Below, piece after piece: positions 54,101-64,000 of a stretch of 64,000 nt of DNA. Below the pieces are notes generated by a model. It had not been told where the DNA came from and did no database searches. It saw only the letters and a program-made list of their open reading frames with translations. The DNA is from Okeania sp. SIO2B3. Lineage in GTDB: Bacteria; Cyanobacteriota; Cyanobacteriia; Cyanobacteriales; Microcoleaceae. Positions within the stretch are counted from its first letter, which is position 1. Every line of letters starts with the position of its first letter. Where the stretch lies: the NCBI RefSeq assembly GCF_010672525.1, contig NZ_JAAHGH010000008.1, forward strand, positions 61,410 to 125,409. The letters run 5' to 3'. The translations under genes and the position numbers were made by a program.

Positions 54101-55268
54101 CATCGGTTGTTTTATATGCTTTAATTTTCAAGTTAGGTATGATCAGAGTAGCACCACTAACTATGTGATGGTTATGTAGGAGAGGACAACCTGAAAAGCT
54201 AGTTTCCACAGGCAAGTCTTTGATAATAACTGGTTTGTTAACAAAAAGAGTATAACCAGCTTGAGACTTTTCTCTGGCAGCAGTAATTGTAGCTTTACCA
54301 ACCAATCCTTTTTTCCAACCTACTCCAGCACGGAGGAGCAGAGCATTATTTCCTGGTAACAACTCTAGAACTTTGCTAAATTTTACATTTAAAGTTTTGG
54401 CAACTATAGTGGCTGCTGTATCAAGCAGTGTATGATAATCTGATGTTGCTATAGCTTTTTGCCCTAACAATGCTACTGCTGCTTGTTGACGTTCGCGAGA
54501 TTTGAGGCAATCTAAGAGTAGATCTTCATTTACTTGCGCTTGCTTTTGCTCTGTAAGATCTCGGTTAACTCCTATAGTTGCAACTATCCGATGAGATTTA
54601 TCTAGCATCGGCACAACTATAGTTTCACATACGCCTTCACTGCCATCTTTGCGAATAAAGTTTATTTCTCCTACCCAGCGACCATCTTCCTTCATCTTTT
54701 TAAGAATTTGCTGAGTTAATACAGCAGCTTCTTGTGGTTTGTGTAAAAAAGCTGGAGTCTTACCCAAAACTTCAGTTTTGCTATAGCCAAACATTCTAGT
54801 TGCTGCTGGGTTCCAATCAATAATATGACCATGAATATCCGTAAGAATTACCCCATCATAGATATTCTCAAAAGTTAAAGCTTGTCTTTTTAGTGACTGT
54901 TGGGCAAATTTGCTTTCCGAGATGTCCAAAAATATTGACAGTATTGCCGTTTCCCCATTAAACTTGATGGAATGCATTGATGTCTGAGCCCAAAATGGTG
55001 TGCCATCTGCTTTTTTTAAGTACACTTCGCGGTCTCGCACTACACCTCCTTGATGCAGATTTGCGAACAACAATTCACATTCTTGGGGATTACAGTAAAA
55101 ATCTGATTTGGGACGACCGATTAATTTTTTACCAGGAACTCCAAAGGTGAATTCAAAGAGTTTGTTATGGAAAAGTATCAAACCATCAACTGCATGGCTA
55201 ATTACTATTGCTACTGGCATTACTTCAGCAATATCCTTCCACAATTCTTCATTTTCTCTTTTTTTCAT
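51132..55268 (-). CDS. LOV-containing PAS/GAF sensor with GGDEF and EAL domains
   Basis: A 1378-residue c-di-GMP enzyme without membrane helices. Order: PAS (1-125), PAS (126-245), GAF (260-435), LOV-type PAS (437-560), GAF (570-735), PAS (740-860), GGDEF (865-1040), EAL (1055-1375). The third PAS has IGKNCRFLQG with Cys487, the photoactive cysteine of LOV domains, plus NSRKDGTNFWNEL and Gln550, so blue-light sensing is likely. GGDEF is intact (945-949); the inhibitory RxxD site reads KASD. EAL (1095-1097) and DDFGTGYSS (1271-1279) are intact. A low-complexity insert of about 55 residues with NGNGNGNG (near 1178) interrupts the EAL domain. Confidence 0.93.
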   Translation of the reverse strand: MKKRENEELWKDIAEVMPVAIVISHAVDGLILFHNKLFEFTFGVPGKKLIGRPKSDFYCNPQECELLFANLHQGGVVRDREVYLKKADGTPFWAQTSMHSIKFNGETAILSIFLDISESKFAQQSLKRQALTFENIYDGVILTDIHGHIIDWNPAATRMFGYSKTEVLGKTPAFLHKPQEAAVLTQQILKKMKEDGRWVGEINFIRKDGSEGVCETIVVPMLDKSHRIVATIGVNRDLTEQKQAQVNEDLLLDCLKSRERQQAAVALLGQKAIATSDYHTLLDTAATIVAKTLNVKFSKVLELLPGNNALLLRAGVGWKKGLVGKATITAAREKSQAGYTLFVNKPVIIKDLPVETSFSGCPLLHNHHIVSGATLIIPNLKIKAYKTTDADPTHKAWGILGVHSCEHREFTQDEIYFLEAIANILATAIERHANEEHLELMKRALDSSNNGIVITDATQPDNPIIYVNPSFQRITGYKTEELIGKNCRFLQGKSTNQLAISKLRNAILHGQECHVILQNSRKDGTNFWNELFVAPVYNSQQHLTHFIGIQTDVTERFRWEAELFIKSQALEKFSSSLKQLHRIATCNYNNIEELFADYLQAGCEIFGTDTGVIGEVKEELYMITAVQSKQDYFVPGRKFNLCDTFCNRVLKEQRTISIDELEPSEAKSMPIKVYICTPIFVNHQIYGTLCFLSPQARIKEFEYYEEEIIELMAQGIGKFITAHQIELERQQAEVLLRESEKRYRRLVEYSPEAISVVWMEKIVYINTAGAHLLGAKSPTEIIGQLIWKFIHPDYIEVEKQRLQKVQHQRQQTHLEEEKLITLNGEIIDVEITGIPYTYYDDAAVQIIIRDITQRKQAQQKLLHDALHDALTGLPNRTLLFDRLEQALRRSRQHLDYEFVVLFLDLDRFKVINDSLGHYIGDQLLIAIAKILQSCIKASDTLARLGGDEFTILLEYPPDISYAARVAHKINQKLAKPVYIEGHEIFTTASIGIVHSRGNFANHTDENHPPICPIYNNPEDLLRDADIAMYRAKASGKARHEVFDLIMHDQAISLLELENDLRRAVEMIKQDPANSQFVLNYQPIICLSTGKITGFEALIRWHHPNKGLISPGQFIPLAEETGLIVPLGMWVLRAACNQLTIWQQEFFGHKHQENNCQFIVNNTQEISSTSNCLSQVNNGNGNGNGKCYTNCPAFNSTCEFPNDNLTMSVNLSSNQISQPNLVEEIEEILQATDCKPNCLKLEITETVIMENVILATTVLNQLKNRNIKLSIDDFGTGYSSLSYLHQFPINSLKIDRSFVSPLDSDVTGQSLKIVSAITALAHNLGLDIVAEGIETQEQMQQLKQLKCEKGQGYLFSKPVDSYQATKLLHNFNYHQILHL

Positions 55269-56596
<1,328 letters not shown>

Positions 56597-59206
56597 ATGT
56601 TAGACAACTATGACAATCACGTTAAACAACGGGCAGATTTAGGAATTCCACCACTGCCACTAGATGCCCAACAAACATCAGAATTATGTGAACTGCTGAA
56701 AAATCCACCTACGGGAAAAGAAGAAAAGTTAATGGCATTACTGCGCGATCGCGTCCCCCCTGGAGTAGATGAAGCAGCTTATGTCAAAGCAGGATTTCTC
56801 ACAGGTATTGCCAAAGGAGAAATTACCAGTCCCCTAATTTCCCCCACCTACGCAGTGGAACTATTAGGAACAATGGTTGGCGGTTATAACGTCCAATCTC
56901 TGATTGAGCTACTCAAATCAGAAAATTCTGAACTAGCAAATACAGCAGCTAAAGCTTTAAGCAAAATTCTGCTAGTCTACGATGCCTTCAACGATGTTAT
57001 AGAATTGGCACAAACCAACCCCTACGCCAAACAAGTAGTAGATTCTTGGGCAGCAGCAGAATGGTTTACCACTCGCCCCCAACTCCCAGAAACAATAAAA
57101 GTCACTGTCTTCAAAGTTCCTGGGGAAACCAACACCGACGACCTTTCACCGGCCCCCCATGCTACCACCCGTCCTGACATCCCACTCCACGCATTAGCTA
57201 TGCTAGAGTCAAAAATGCCGGAAGGGTTGAAAACTATTGCGGAATTAAAACAAAAAGGTCATCCAGTCGCCTACGTTGGAGATGTTGTCGGTACTGGTTC
57301 ATCCCGAAAATCTGCCTGTAACTCAGTGTTATGGCATATTGGAGAAGACATTCCCCATATTCCCAATAAGCACTCTGGTGGATATATTCTCGGTGGTAAA
57401 ATTGCTCCTATTTTCTTCAATACTGCTGAAGACTCTGGCGCATTACCCATCGAATGTGATGTTACCAAAATGGAAACAGGAATGGTAATAACTATTCATC
57501 CCTACAAAGGCGAAATAACCAACGAAGCAGGAGAAATAATTTCCACATTCACTCTCAAACCAGAAACTATCTTTGACGAAGTGCAAGCTGGTGGGCGTAT
57601 TCCCTTATTAATTGGGCGTACCCTCACCGACAAAACTCGCAACGCTCTGGGATTAGAGACCAGTACTGCATTTACCCGTCCCCAAATGCCTGAAGATACA
57701 GGTAAAGGCTTTACCTTAGCACAAAAAATGGTCGGTAAAGCTTGTGGTTTACCAGGAGTTCGTCCGGGAACAGCTTGCGAACCATTGATGACAACAGTGG
57801 GTTCTCAAGATACCACCGGACCTATGACCAGGGATGAAATGAAAGAACTCGCCTGTTTAGGCTTCAGCTCCGACTTAGTAATGCAGAGTTTCTGTCATAC
57901 TGCTGCTTATCCCAAACCAGTTGATATTAAGACTCATAAAGAGTTACCAGATTTCTTTTCTGCTCGCGGTGGAGTAGCGTTGCGTCCGGGAGATGGAATT
58001 ATTCACTCTTGGTTAAACCGGATGTTATTACCGGATACGGTGGGAACTGGTGGCGACTCTCATACCCGTTTTCCTCTGGGAATTTCTTTTCCTGCTGGTT
58101 CTGGTTTGGTAGCTTTTGCAGCAGCTCTGGGTTTAATGCCGTTGGATATGCCAGAATCTGTTTTGGTCAGGTTTAAGGGTAAGTTACAACCGGGCGTAAC
58201 ATTGCGGGATATTGTGAATGCTATTCCCTATGTAGCAATTCAAAAAGGGTTGTTAACTGTTGCGCTAGAGAACAAGAAAAATGTGTTCTCCGGACGAATT
58301 ATGGAAATGGAAGGTTTGCCAGATTTGAAGGTTGAGCAAGCTTTTGAATTGACTGATGCTACTGCGGAACGTTCTTGTGCTGGTTCGACAATTAAGTTGG
58401 GTACGGAGACTGTTTCTGAGTATCTGCGTTCTAATATTACGTTGTTGAAAAATATGGTGGCGCGGGGTTATCCAGATGCACGGACTATTATGCGTCGAGT
58501 TGCTAAGATGGAGCAATGGTTGGCAAACCCAGAATTAATGTCTGGGGATGCAGATGCAGAATATGCGGAAATTATTGAGGTAGATTTGAACGAAATTAAG
58601 GAACCTATTGTGGCGGCACCCAATGACCCCGATAATATTAAATTGATGTCGGAATGTGCGGGGGATAAAATTGATGAAGTGTTTATTGGTTCCTGCATGA
58701 CGAATATTGGTCATTATCGCGCTGCTGCGAAAGTATTGGAAGGTGCAGGGCGAGTCAAAGGTGTATTGTGGATTTGTCCGCCAACTCGGATGGATGAGAA
58801 ACAGTTGCGCGAGGAAGGAATGTATGGGGTGTTTGCTGCTGCTGGTGCGCGGACGGAAATGCCTGGATGTTCTTTGTGTATGGGAAATCAAGCACGGGTT
58901 GAAAATGGGGTGACGGTGTTCTCGACTTCCACCAGGAATTTTAATAATCGTATGGGTAAAGGCGCTCGTGTTTATTTGGGTTCTGCTGAGTTGGCGGCGG
59001 TTTGTGCGCTGTTGGGTCGGATACCTAGTGTGGATGAGTATTTGGAGATTATGAAAGAGAAAGTCGATCCGTTTGCGGCAGATTTGTATCGGTATTTGAA
59101 TTTCGATCAAATTGCTGGTTTTGAGGATGAAGGTCGGGTTATTCCGTTGGAGGAGATGCCGAAGATTGAGGATATTTTGGGAATGCCAGTAGGTGTTGGG
59201 AAGTAG
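56597..59206 (+). CDS. acnB: Aconitate hydratase B
   Basis: An 869-residue 4Fe-4S enzyme interconverting citrate and isocitrate; AcnB is the usual cyanobacterial form. The HEAT-like N-terminal domain specific to AcnB (about 1-160) is followed by the swivel domain (about 170-380) and catalytic domains. Conserved segments include GDVVGTGSSRKSACNSVLWH, VGTGGDSHTRFPLGISFPAG, IGSCMTNIGHYRAAAKVLEG and PGCSLCMGNQARV, which hold the cluster cysteines. CCAGGAGGACACC upstream of ATG 56597 is a strong ribosome site. The protein is full length. Confidence 0.98.
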   Translation: MLDNYDNHVKQRADLGIPPLPLDAQQTSELCELLKNPPTGKEEKLMALLRDRVPPGVDEAAYVKAGFLTGIAKGEITSPLISPTYAVELLGTMVGGYNVQSLIELLKSENSELANTAAKALSKILLVYDAFNDVIELAQTNPYAKQVVDSWAAAEWFTTRPQLPETIKVTVFKVPGETNTDDLSPAPHATTRPDIPLHALAMLESKMPEGLKTIAELKQKGHPVAYVGDVVGTGSSRKSACNSVLWHIGEDIPHIPNKHSGGYILGGKIAPIFFNTAEDSGALPIECDVTKMETGMVITIHPYKGEITNEAGEIISTFTLKPETIFDEVQAGGRIPLLIGRTLTDKTRNALGLETSTAFTRPQMPEDTGKGFTLAQKMVGKACGLPGVRPGTACEPLMTTVGSQDTTGPMTRDEMKELACLGFSSDLVMQSFCHTAAYPKPVDIKTHKELPDFFSARGGVALRPGDGIIHSWLNRMLLPDTVGTGGDSHTRFPLGISFPAGSGLVAFAAALGLMPLDMPESVLVRFKGKLQPGVTLRDIVNAIPYVAIQKGLLTVALENKKNVFSGRIMEMEGLPDLKVEQAFELTDATAERSCAGSTIKLGTETVSEYLRSNITLLKNMVARGYPDARTIMRRVAKMEQWLANPELMSGDADAEYAEIIEVDLNEIKEPIVAAPNDPDNIKLMSECAGDKIDEVFIGSCMTNIGHYRAAAKVLEGAGRVKGVLWICPPTRMDEKQLREEGMYGVFAAAGARTEMPGCSLCMGNQARVENGVTVFSTSTRNFNNRMGKGARVYLGSAELAAVCALLGRIPSVDEYLEIMKEKVDPFAADLYRYLNFDQIAGFEDEGRVIPLEEMPKIEDILGMPVGVGK

Positions 59207-59523
59207 TTCAACAATGAATAATGAATAATGAATAATGAATAATTATAGTTGTTTAACTTAAAAATGAGACGTTTTTTCGTCTGAAACTTCCTCAGAACAA
59301 GAAAGCTTTGTATCAATCTAAAGTTAAATGACTATACCTCTTGTTTTCGAGGAGAAGATTGACTTTTTTTCTCCTTTAAAGGAGAGGCTTTAAATCTTAA
59401 TTATTCTGTAAATTAAGTAAGTTGAGGGTGGGTTAACTCCCGCCCTTTATTTTGATATTGAAGCAGTATAATTAAGTAGCATTTTTTGACAACTCAACAT
59501 AAAGAGGTATCTTAATAATCTTA
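59207..59523. other. Gap between acnB and the Iet pair
   Basis: No gene. Four tandem AATGAAT/AATAATG units follow acnB (about 59211-59240), then an inverted, shortened copy of the structured repeat (59341-59406) and AT-rich sequence. No T-rich terminator hairpin was obvious. Confidence 0.5.
59341..59406 (-). repeat. Dispersed structured repeat, copy 5 (inverted, core missing)
   Basis: On the minus strand it reads GAATAATTAAGATTTAAAGC then CTCTCCTTTAAAGGAGAAAA and AGTCAATCTTCTCCTCGAAA, matching the outer parts of copies 2 and 3. The AAGCGGTCG...CGACCAAGA core is absent. It shows that outer arms and core can exist separately. Confidence 0.65.
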
Positions 59524-62052
59524 CTAAATTGTAGGTTGATAATACCCATTTATTTTAAGCCTAATATCGGAAGACTCAGATGGAATGAGAGTAGTTAAGT
59601 CAATCTCAAATGAATCTCCTTCAAAAAGCTGCATATAGACACCATCTGTGGAATTCAAATTAGGTTCGTTTAAATTTACCTCGTGTTCCATGCCATCGTG
59701 AGTATCTACATATTTAATAGTAATTGAATCAATAAACGTTATTTCCTTTTCTCTTTCTTCAAGTCTAAGTTTAGTAATATTGCTATTGCCAAGAATATGA
59801 ATTTCTTCTCCCTGTAAATCTTTATTGTGTCTGTTATACAAAACTGTTCCTAAATCAAACCAGGTGTTTTTGGTATAATCATAAATTTTTAGATACGGAC
59901 AACTGCCACCCTCGAAATACTTGGATATATATATACTAGGTTTATCTCCTGGTGGTCTTAAGGTAACAAAATCACCATCAATTTTAATGGCGGTAACTTC
60001 AATAACAGGACCAACAGCAAATCTTTCAGGTATAGATTCGAGTAAATCTCCTATTGATTTTGACTGTTTTACAAAAGAGTTGGAAAAAGATTTACTCTCT
60101 ATTAACACTTCAGGAAGGGGAGGTATCTCATAAATATGAAACTTACCCACAGGTATTTGTCTATTATCTTCTAATAAAACTACTCCATTTTCAGTTGAAT
60201 ATGCAGCTTTTTCAAAATTTGGCTGCCCATATCCATATACCTTTAATTGTTGTTTTTCATCATCCTGAAAATCATCAGGAATTTCTTCAGGAATATCTGC
60301 TGAATCAGCAATTAATGCTCTGATTAAGTTAGAGGAAGCATTGGGAAATTTTGTAAACAACCGAGCTGCTAAATTAGCCACACGAGGAGCAGCAAAACTG
60401 GTTCCACAATATACTCTAAAAAGTGATTGTGAACCTTGAAAATTTTTGTTTAATGTCAAAATTGAAACGCCTTTCTCATTGTCAATAATTCGACTTCTAT
60501 CTAAAACAAAATCTCCTCCAAAATCAACTAATTCAGGTTTAACCATCCCATCTACACCAAATCCAATTCTTGTGAATGGTGAGGGATATCCTTCTACCTT
60601 AGCAATAGCATTTCTACTTGCATCTTCTGCATACTCTAAGCTGCCTTTTCCCATAGATAAAGAACCTACTGTTAAAGCGATCGCCGCAGTAGCAGGTTCT
60701 ATAATTTGTGAATTTTCACTGAAGAGATAACTTGGATATTTTTGTCGTAGAAGTTCGTCAGATTCTGGTTGATAATAAAAATTACCAGCAGAAATAACAA
60801 ATAAAATATTTTTATGTTGTAAACGATAGGCAATTTCATCAATTTTAGCAGCTAGAAGAAATTGTTTATGACCATCTCGATAAACTGAATCTCTATTTCC
60901 CAAGGAAATATTAATAACTTTACAATTAGGATAGTTATCAATGAAATATGCAACTGCTTTTTCTAATTGGTTTTCTAGTAATAAATCTGGATCATACTCG
61001 TTATTTTCATTAGTCACACGAGCTGAAAATAACCAAACTTGAGGTTGAAAATTTTTCTCTTCAAGACATTTGAAAAGATCGCCATAAAGAGCAACTCCAA
61101 AAACTCCTGTACCATGCCCACCATTTTTGATATCTCCATCATCAGGGCCTCCAGTAATAAAACTATGATTAGAGTCAGAAAAAACTTCTGTATCACCCAA
61201 AGCTTGAGCAATTAATGGATGCCCTCTTTGCACACCTGAATCTATGACTAATATCCCACAAGCATCTACATCTAGAGGAGGAGAAATAACTTCTGGAAAT
61301 TCTGATATGGAGATGCTAAGTTGACTGGAATTTTCAAATGCTGGTTTTGGTCTTCTATCTATTTCCTTAACTGCGTCTTCTGCTAACAGAATCTCTAAAA
61401 CTTCCTGTCGAATTTTCATACGAGCTATACACATATATTCACCAATATATCTATCAGTAACTCTCATGCCTGGATATTCTTCAAAACTGCTTAAAAATTC
61501 ATTCAAATTATTTATATAATCTTGCATTTCTTTTAGTATACCCGTATGCCATAGTTCAAGGTCAAGAGGTACTAATTCACCATGTTCTAATGGTTCTAAT
61601 TTTAACAAAGGTCCGATTCTATCCTGTGGTTCTAGACGTACTAATTCTTCAATAGCATCTAAATATCCATATTCAGGACTATCATTAATTAAGCCACTAT
61701 AAGATTCTAATCTTCGCCTAAATTCAGTTAAATTATCATCTGAAGAAAAAACAACAATAGCTTCATCTGACTTGCTACCTTTTTCTAGGATATTAAGTCC
61801 TGAACCAGTCACCTGTTTATCTTGCAAACTATATTCACTTCTTAGTTTGAGCTTAAATATAAGTTTTGGATTAATACCAAAAGGAGCATATTCTTTAACA
61901 GGTCTTTCGATAATTGTTGATACTTCAGCTAATAGCTTTCTACCGTGAATATCACGGTTATCTCTTTTATTTCCACCTCCACCACCTTTGATACGTTTCG
62001 GTAATTCTATATTAGTTCTTGGTAGTTGTAGATGCTCAAATTGACTATTCAT
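59524..62052 (-). CDS. ietS: Subtilisin-like protease of an Iet-type defence pair
   Basis: An 842-residue S8 peptidase with no signal peptide, so cytoplasmic. A long N-terminal region (1-255) precedes the catalytic core: Asp271 (GILVIDSGVQRGHP), His313 (NGGHGTGVFG), Asn424 (ISAGN) and Ser552 (CGTSFAAPRVANLA), a complete triad. The C-terminal 250 residues are beta-rich. Its start overlaps the AAA ATPase gene by 8 bases. An AAA ATPase followed by an S8 protease is the layout of the Iet (IetA-IetS) anti-phage/anti-plasmid system; this identification is from gene content, not a search. Confidence 0.88.
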   Translation of the reverse strand: MNSQFEHLQLPRTNIELPKRIKGGGGGNKRDNRDIHGRKLLAEVSTIIERPVKEYAPFGINPKLIFKLKLRSEYSLQDKQVTGSGLNILEKGSKSDEAIVVFSSDDNLTEFRRRLESYSGLINDSPEYGYLDAIEELVRLEPQDRIGPLLKLEPLEHGELVPLDLELWHTGILKEMQDYINNLNEFLSSFEEYPGMRVTDRYIGEYMCIARMKIRQEVLEILLAEDAVKEIDRRPKPAFENSSQLSISISEFPEVISPPLDVDACGILVIDSGVQRGHPLIAQALGDTEVFSDSNHSFITGGPDDGDIKNGGHGTGVFGVALYGDLFKCLEEKNFQPQVWLFSARVTNENNEYDPDLLLENQLEKAVAYFIDNYPNCKVINISLGNRDSVYRDGHKQFLLAAKIDEIAYRLQHKNILFVISAGNFYYQPESDELLRQKYPSYLFSENSQIIEPATAAIALTVGSLSMGKGSLEYAEDASRNAIAKVEGYPSPFTRIGFGVDGMVKPELVDFGGDFVLDRSRIIDNEKGVSILTLNKNFQGSQSLFRVYCGTSFAAPRVANLAARLFTKFPNASSNLIRALIADSADIPEEIPDDFQDDEKQQLKVYGYGQPNFEKAAYSTENGVVLLEDNRQIPVGKFHIYEIPPLPEVLIESKSFSNSFVKQSKSIGDLLESIPERFAVGPVIEVTAIKIDGDFVTLRPPGDKPSIYISKYFEGGSCPYLKIYDYTKNTWFDLGTVLYNRHNKDLQGEEIHILGNSNITKLRLEEREKEITFIDSITIKYVDTHDGMEHEVNLNEPNLNSTDGVYMQLFEGDSFEIDLTTLIPSESSDIRLKINGYYQPTI

Positions 62053-63085
62053 TTTCTCCTTTCATGTCTAATTCCATAAATTTTATCGACTTTTCCACTA
62101 TACCTTTTCTTTCTAAATAATGGCTAACTGCTATTTCCATATCTTTTTCTGTTAGATAACGCTCACTCCGTAAAATCACAGATTTTATCGCATTTGCACA
62201 AATTCTTTCTATATCTGCTCCTGCACAACCTTTGAGACTTGCAGCAAATTTTTCTAAGTCTATATCTTTATACTGAATACTAGACAAGTTTTTTTTTAAT
62301 AATAAATACCTTAGCTCAGAATTAGGTTTATCAAAAAAAAGTACCTCATCAAATCTCCTCCATATAGCAGGGTCTAAAAGTGATTGATGATTTGTTGCGG
62401 CAATGAAAATACTTTGCTCATTAGATTGATCTATTAATTGCAGAAGACTATTAACTAGACGTTGTATTTCTCCATGTTCATTGGGCGAATTTCTATCCTT
62501 AGCAATTGCGTCAAATTCATCCAATAAAACAACCCATTCTCCATTATGAACATAATCAAATATTTTTTTTAAATTCACCCCTGTTTCTCCCAGATAAGAT
62601 GAAAATACAGCCGGAAGACTTACATAAACCAGTGGTAGATTAAGCATACTTGATAAAACTTTTGCTGTTAAAGTTTTTCCACAGCCAGGGGGACCACAAA
62701 ATAATAATTTTGAACTAGGTTTTAAACCGTGAGAATAGATAATTTCTCGCTTTCTATTTTCTTGAATTATTCTTTCTAATATTTCCTGATTTTCAGGATA
62801 TAAAACTACATTTTCCCATCCTAGTTCATATCTAGAAATAACTATTAGAGGTAAACCTGTATCTTTATCTTTGGGCACTTCAGGATAGACATTCCAAGGT
62901 GAAGTATTAGATACCAATTTTCTAGGATAATTTGATTGGAGTATTCTTTCTAAATCCTGAGCTAGTAAAATATGGTGTTTATCTTTTTCTTCTTGAATCA
63001 GTTGTTTAGCAACAGCATAAAATTCTTCTCTATTCTCTTGTGAGAAGCTCCTAAATAGTTTTCTTATGATGTCACCTCTTGCCAT
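62045..63085 (-). CDS. ietA: AAA+ ATPase of an Iet-type defence pair
   Basis: A 346-residue classic AAA ATPase. A helical N-terminus (1-95) precedes Walker A GPPGCGKT (131-138), Walker B VVLLDEFDAIAKD (Asp189-Glu190), sensor 1 IAATNHQS and the arginine-finger region PAIWRRFDEVLFF. CAGADIERICANAIKS is the sensor-2/C-lobe. It is first in the operon, overlapping the subtilase start by 8 bases. It may load or gate the protease on a foreign trigger; that is inference from the known system. Confidence 0.9.
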   Translation of the reverse strand: MARGDIIRKLFRSFSQENREEFYAVAKQLIQEEKDKHHILLAQDLERILQSNYPRKLVSNTSPWNVYPEVPKDKDTGLPLIVISRYELGWENVVLYPENQEILERIIQENRKREIIYSHGLKPSSKLLFCGPPGCGKTLTAKVLSSMLNLPLVYVSLPAVFSSYLGETGVNLKKIFDYVHNGEWVVLLDEFDAIAKDRNSPNEHGEIQRLVNSLLQLIDQSNEQSIFIAATNHQSLLDPAIWRRFDEVLFFDKPNSELRYLLLKKNLSSIQYKDIDLEKFAASLKGCAGADIERICANAIKSVILRSERYLTEKDMEIAVSHYLERKGIVEKSIKFMELDMKGENE

Positions 63086-63802
63086 TTGTTTTAATCCAAG
63101 TATTTAGTAATCAATCAAGTCACTAAAATTTTTAATTATATAATAGTTATTATAACATCCCTTGAATTAATCATCAACTATTTTTATATAAAAAAAATAA
63201 ATTATACATTTTCAAGATGCAAATCATATTCGCGATCGCGATACTCTAGTTTCTGAATTTTTATCGATATTATCCTTAAATTATATTGACAATAATCCTA
63301 TCATCTAATTTGAATTAAGTCTATTTATACTGATGCTGTCAGCGATAAAAGGCAACAAAAAAATTCCACTATAAGTAATTTTTGTATCTGATATTAATGA
63401 TGTGCGTTACTGTGTTCCCTGTTCCATCTTTTATGGAAATATTTAATAGTAGAAAAAATCAATCATTTCTCCCGATATCATTTTAATTTAATTGTGCTAT
63501 TTCTACTAATTCTATAGGATCAACTGAACGATAAGTCATATTACTTATAGGTAAAAAGGTACTAACTATTCAGTTATTCTATTTTTGATTCTCTGTTTTC
63601 TTTTTTTTAATTTAAAATCTCGCTAGAATACTCTATTATCTTTAAATTTATCTAATATTTTATCTTTTCTTTAAAGTTTACAAAAATTAAAAATTTGTCA
63701 ATAAATCAAATCAGACTAAATTTTCTGGAAAAATTATTACATTATACTAAAATCTTTTTGATTTAATATAAAAAGAAATTAAAATAACGAAACTTAATCT
63801 CT
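63086..63802. other. AT-rich gap upstream of the Iet pair
   Basis: About 700 bases, extremely AT-rich, with a GCGATCGCG site near 63232. I see no gene. The Iet promoter must lie in the first part. No dispersed repeat of the families found elsewhere is present. Confidence 0.5.
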
Positions 63803-64000
63803 ATGAAAGGTAATCAAATGGGTGTATTATTAAAACATAAAAAAACTACCAGATACTAAATGAAAAGTTAACTAAAAATAGAGCTTTTCACCAGAATATG
63901 GGGACTGAACTAATTCTTAAAAAGCCCTGTAAATTTGCTTTGAATGTTGTAAATAAATTGTCAGATTACCAAATTATAGAATTATGCAAGAAGTACACCA
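63803..64000 (+). CDS. Possible partial gene running off the window, with an A7 frame change
   Basis: ATG 63803 begins MKGNQMGVLLKHKK and stops after 18 codons. In another frame, from 63841 to the window end, the DNA reads KNYQILNEKLTKNRAFHQNM then GTELILKKPCKFALNVV and NKLSDYQIIELCKKYT without a stop and with protein-like composition. The two frames meet at a run of seven A (63839-63845). Either the gene is frameshifted (or slips on the A run), or translation starts at ATG 63898. No family was recognised. Confidence 0.35.

Noticed and set aside
58535-59110. 191-codon minus-strand frame inside acnB
   Set aside because: It is antisense to a fully conserved acnB region; its Arg/His/Ile-rich composition is typical of a shadow frame.

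Overview
The window looks like chromosomal DNA of a filamentous marine cyanobacterium of the Trichodesmium/Okeania type. The DNA is AT-rich and contains GCGATCGC (HIP1) sites. Genes that are widespread in cyanobacteria occur in familiar neighbourhoods: rimI-lysA-cdaA-uppS, DUF3143 next to a J-domain protein, lepA, clpC, a phytol-kinase-like gene and acnB. Long non-coding gaps are packed with short dispersed repeats and miniature elements. A sugar-nucleotide decarboxylase carries an intein; nucleoside-diphosphate-sugar epimerase inteins are known from Trichodesmium. No rRNA, tRNA or CRISPR array was seen.

Layout. 0.7-2.8 kb: a lipoate-ligase-like gene and a 4'-phosphopantetheinyl transferase. 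2.9-9.4 kb: a sulfation locus of three membrane-anchored arylsulfotransferase-like proteins, a small membrane protein and a PAPS-type sulfotransferase, rearranged by tandem duplication. 9.5-22.1 kb: mostly housekeeping genes (clpC, rimI, lysA, cdaA, uppS, J-domain protein, lepA), with two TnpB transposase remnants. 22.4-29.3 kb: an accessory block with an unrecognised protein, a TPR protein, a frameshifted SERAC1-like hydrolase/trypsin-like/NB-ARC STAND protein abutting a 3' remnant of a phosphodiesterase gene, and a TnpB element. 29.4-33.5 kb: UDP-glucuronate decarboxylase (intein-containing) and UDP-glucose dehydrogenase, together giving UDP-xylose. 33.7-36.7 kb: BrnT/BrnA, a DUF29 protein, a DUF433/DUF5615 pair carrying stop codons, and an Rpn/PD-(D/E)XK protein. 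38.4-43.2 kb: a four-gene cluster of a GTPase, a GTPase-WD40 fusion, a CD225/dispanin-like membrane protein and a single-pass membrane protein. 43.3-48.5 kb: NAD-related genes (NrtR-like Nudix, nadD, ADP-ribosylglycohydrolase, pncB). 50-59 kb: a phytol-kinase-like gene, a large LOV-containing GGDEF-EAL sensor, and acnB. 59.5-63.1 kb: an AAA ATPase plus subtilase pair matching the Iet defence system. The last 0.9 kb is mostly non-coding.

The most promising material for new biology is the GTPase/GTPase-WD40/CD225/membrane-protein cluster and the SERAC1-trypsin-NB-ARC + TPR module. The tandemly duplicated sulfation locus is also useful: copies with and without insertions show the exact ends of two miniature elements. 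A dispersed structured repeat of about 140-170 bp occurs in at least five places, one of them inside a decayed gene copy.
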